Below are positions 62,817 to 64,000 of a stretch of DNA of 64,000 bases, piece by piece. The position numbers were made by a program, and so were the translations under genes. The stretch's first letter is position 1. Each line of letters starts with the position of its first letter. The notes beneath the pieces are model-generated. The model worked only from the letters and a program-made list of their open reading frames with translations. It did not search any database and was not told where the DNA came from. This stretch comes from Sporosarcina obsidiansis (lineage in GTDB: Bacteria > Bacillota > Bacilli > Bacillales_A > Planococcaceae), in contig NZ_WHVW01000005.1 in the NCBI RefSeq assembly GCF_009651005.1, positions 62,001-126,000 on the forward strand. Reading direction: 5' to 3'.

Positions 62817-63386
62817 TTGAAAAAGTTAAAGTTCACAGATTTACTGATCACGATTATGATCGGTGTTGTCTTCGGAATTCTGATGAAGTTCTGGGATGAT
62901 CTGTATACTGTAGTAAAACCGATTTTGCCCGTTGCACGCCAGCTCATTTACGGGATGTGGTTCATGGTGGGTCCATTCGCTTTTCTGCTCATTCGAAAAC
63001 CTGGTACTGCGCTAATTGCAAGTGTTGCTGGTGCTAGTTTATCTGCATTTGCCGGTCATGGTCTTGAAGTGCTGATGTATGGATTTGCACAGGGGCTTGC
63101 AGCGGAATTACTATTTGCTGCTTTCCGATATAAACGTTACTCCATAGTAGTAGCAGGGTTAGCAGGTGTTTGTTCCTGTCTCGCAAGTTTCACGCTAGAC
63201 TTATTCTATGGATACGCGGCGCTCGAAACATGGGCCCTCGTCGTAAAATATGGACTGCGTACAATTAGTGCGTTCATCTTTACTGGAGTGTTCGCTGTGC
63301 TAATTGTCCGTGCACTCGAAGCTACAGGTGTGACGAATTTAATACGTCCTGTCGACAAAGACGAATATTCGATGCTGGATCGGTGA
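62817..63386 (+). CDS. ykoE: YkoE, substrate-binding component of a thiamine/HMP ECF transporter
   Basis: A 189-residue, six-helix membrane protein recognised as YkoE: FTDLLITIMIGVVFGILMKF, GPFAFLLIRKPGTALIASVA and RPVDKDEYSML at the end. YkoEDC is a thiamine-related (hydroxymethylpyrimidine or thiamine) ECF transporter. The TPP riboswitch directly upstream confirms the link. Start TTG 62817 follows AGAAGGAGTGGGAGATA. Confidence 0.92.
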   Translation: MKKLKFTDLLITIMIGVVFGILMKFWDDLYTVVKPILPVARQLIYGMWFMVGPFAFLLIRKPGTALIASVAGASLSAFAGHGLEVLMYGFAQGLAAELLFAAFRYKRYSIVVAGLAGVCSCLASFTLDLFYGYAALETWALVVKYGLRTISAFIFTGVFAVLIVRALEATGVTNLIRPVDKDEYSMLDR

Positions 63387-63392
63387 TTGCTG

Positions 63393-64000
63393 ATGAATCA
63401 TTCAAACAGAGGAGACATCCGTGTTACCAATCTGCGTTTAAAATTTCCAGGAGAGGATTCCTTGATCTTCAAGGATCTCTCTTTCTCTGTCCAGCGAGGT
63501 GAAAAAGTCCTGATGCTCGGACCCAGTGGCTGCGGAAAATCGACCTTACTACAAGTGCTCAGTGGAATCATCCCGAACTCCATCGAACTACCAATGAAAG
63601 CAGATACCATTACTCTACCCGAATCATGGGGATTTGTTTTTCAAGATCCCGACACGCAGTTTTGTATGACGTATGTCGATGAAGAGCTCGCCTTCGTGTT
63701 GGAAAACCTGAATGTGCCGCGTACCGATATGGCACCCCTGATAGAAAAGGTACTGAAACGTGTTAATTTACATTTAGAAGATGTCCATACCCCGATTCTT
63801 GAACTGTCTCAAGGAATGAAACAACGACTTGCACTTGCGTCTGTACTTCTGCTGGAACCAGACGTCCTATTCCTCGATGAACCTTCTGCACTTCTTGATC
63901 CAGAAGGAACTGAAAAAATCTGGTCCTCCATTAAACAGGTGGCGGCAAATAAGACCGTCATCATTGTGGAACATAAAATCGACTTAATTGCAGACTGGGT
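63393..64000 (+). CDS. ykoD: YkoD-like ECF transporter ATPase, 5' part (runs off the window)
   Basis: The first 202 residues are visible: Walker A MLGPSGCGKSTLLQVLSG, Q-loop WGFVFQDPDTQF, signature LSQGMKQRLALASV, Walker B VLFLDEPSALLDPEG and switch His VEHKIDLIAD. YkoD normally carries two ATPase domains; only the first is in the window. It lies 6 bp after ykoE. Confidence 0.92.
   Translation, partial: MNHSNRGDIRVTNLRLKFPGEDSLIFKDLSFSVQRGEKVLMLGPSGCGKSTLLQVLSGIIPNSIELPMKADTITLPESWGFVFQDPDTQFCMTYVDEELAFVLENLNVPRTDMAPLIEKVLKRVNLHLEDVHTPILELSQGMKQRLALASVLLLEPDVLFLDEPSALLDPEGTEKIWSSIKQVAANKTVIIVEHKIDLIADW

Overview
The window is chromosomal DNA of a low-to-medium GC, spore-former-type Firmicute of the Bacillales. 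The small gene families (YusW, YqhG/YqhH, a YtvA-type LOV-STAS protein, BceRSAB, YkoE/YkoD), the strong AAGGAGG-type ribosome binding sites, the frequent TTG/GTG starts and a TPP riboswitch fit the Planococcaceae, for example Sporosarcina. The genus is an inference. I see no rRNA, tRNA, CRISPR array or phage.

Layout. 1-5.6 kb: end of an ABC-2 permease, a D-Ala-D-Ala carboxypeptidase, a pentapeptide-repeat protein, a blue-light LOV-STAS protein, a YusW-like lipoprotein and a catalase-like haem protein whose 3' end runs into a decayed permease gene. 5.8-29.9 kb: an accessory region for breaking down tryptophan-derived aromatics. It has a ten-gene operon for 3-hydroxyanthranilate meta-cleavage (14494 down to 5802), two TRAP transporters, an alpha/beta hydrolase, a two-component flavin monooxygenase (HpaB-like plus reductase), an IclR regulator, an amino-acid permease, kynureninase, a TetR regulator and a 4-oxalocrotonate tautomerase. 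30-39 kb: a YfcC-type transporter pseudogene, an Asp-rich lipoprotein, a two-subunit gluconate-2-dehydrogenase-type oxidoreductase, guanine deaminase and a TetR/GNAT/MATE cluster. 39-43.7 kb: a BceRSAB-type peptide-antibiotic sensing and resistance module. 44-62.5 kb: a PAS-GGDEF-EAL-PilZ protein, YqhG/YqhH, a large SLH surface protein, a RavA/ViaA-like pair, a Bax-inhibitor-like membrane protein, aspartate dehydrogenase, an ECF sigma/anti-sigma pair, a SulP transporter with a universal stress protein, a resolvase-like protein lacking its catalytic residues and an MBL hydrolase. 62.5-64 kb: a TPP riboswitch before ykoE and the start of ykoD.

How the catabolic genes fit together. Kynureninase would give anthranilate plus alanine. 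No kynurenine 3-monooxygenase is seen, so the HpaB-like monooxygenase with its reductase is the natural candidate to hydroxylate anthranilate to 3-hydroxyanthranilate. The large operon then supplies ring cleavage (NbaC), decarboxylation (NbaD), semialdehyde oxidation (NbaE), deamination (NbaF), a decarboxylase/hydratase pair, aldolase and acetaldehyde dehydrogenase, ending in pyruvate and acetyl-CoA. A 17-bp palindrome, ATTTCA-N5-TGAAAT, occurs upstream of the ring-cleavage operon, the monooxygenase and iclR, each time exactly 41.5 bp (centre to centre) from a -10 box. It occurs a fourth time between kynU and tetR. This points to one regulon, most simply under the local IclR protein.

Other discoveries worth following: a family of about 300-400 bp terminal-inverted-repeat elements with variable tandem-repeat cores (two copies, both between convergent genes); a structured leader with its own promoter and terminator before the hydrolase-TRAP operon; and matching 24-bp operators for the TetR/MATE cluster.
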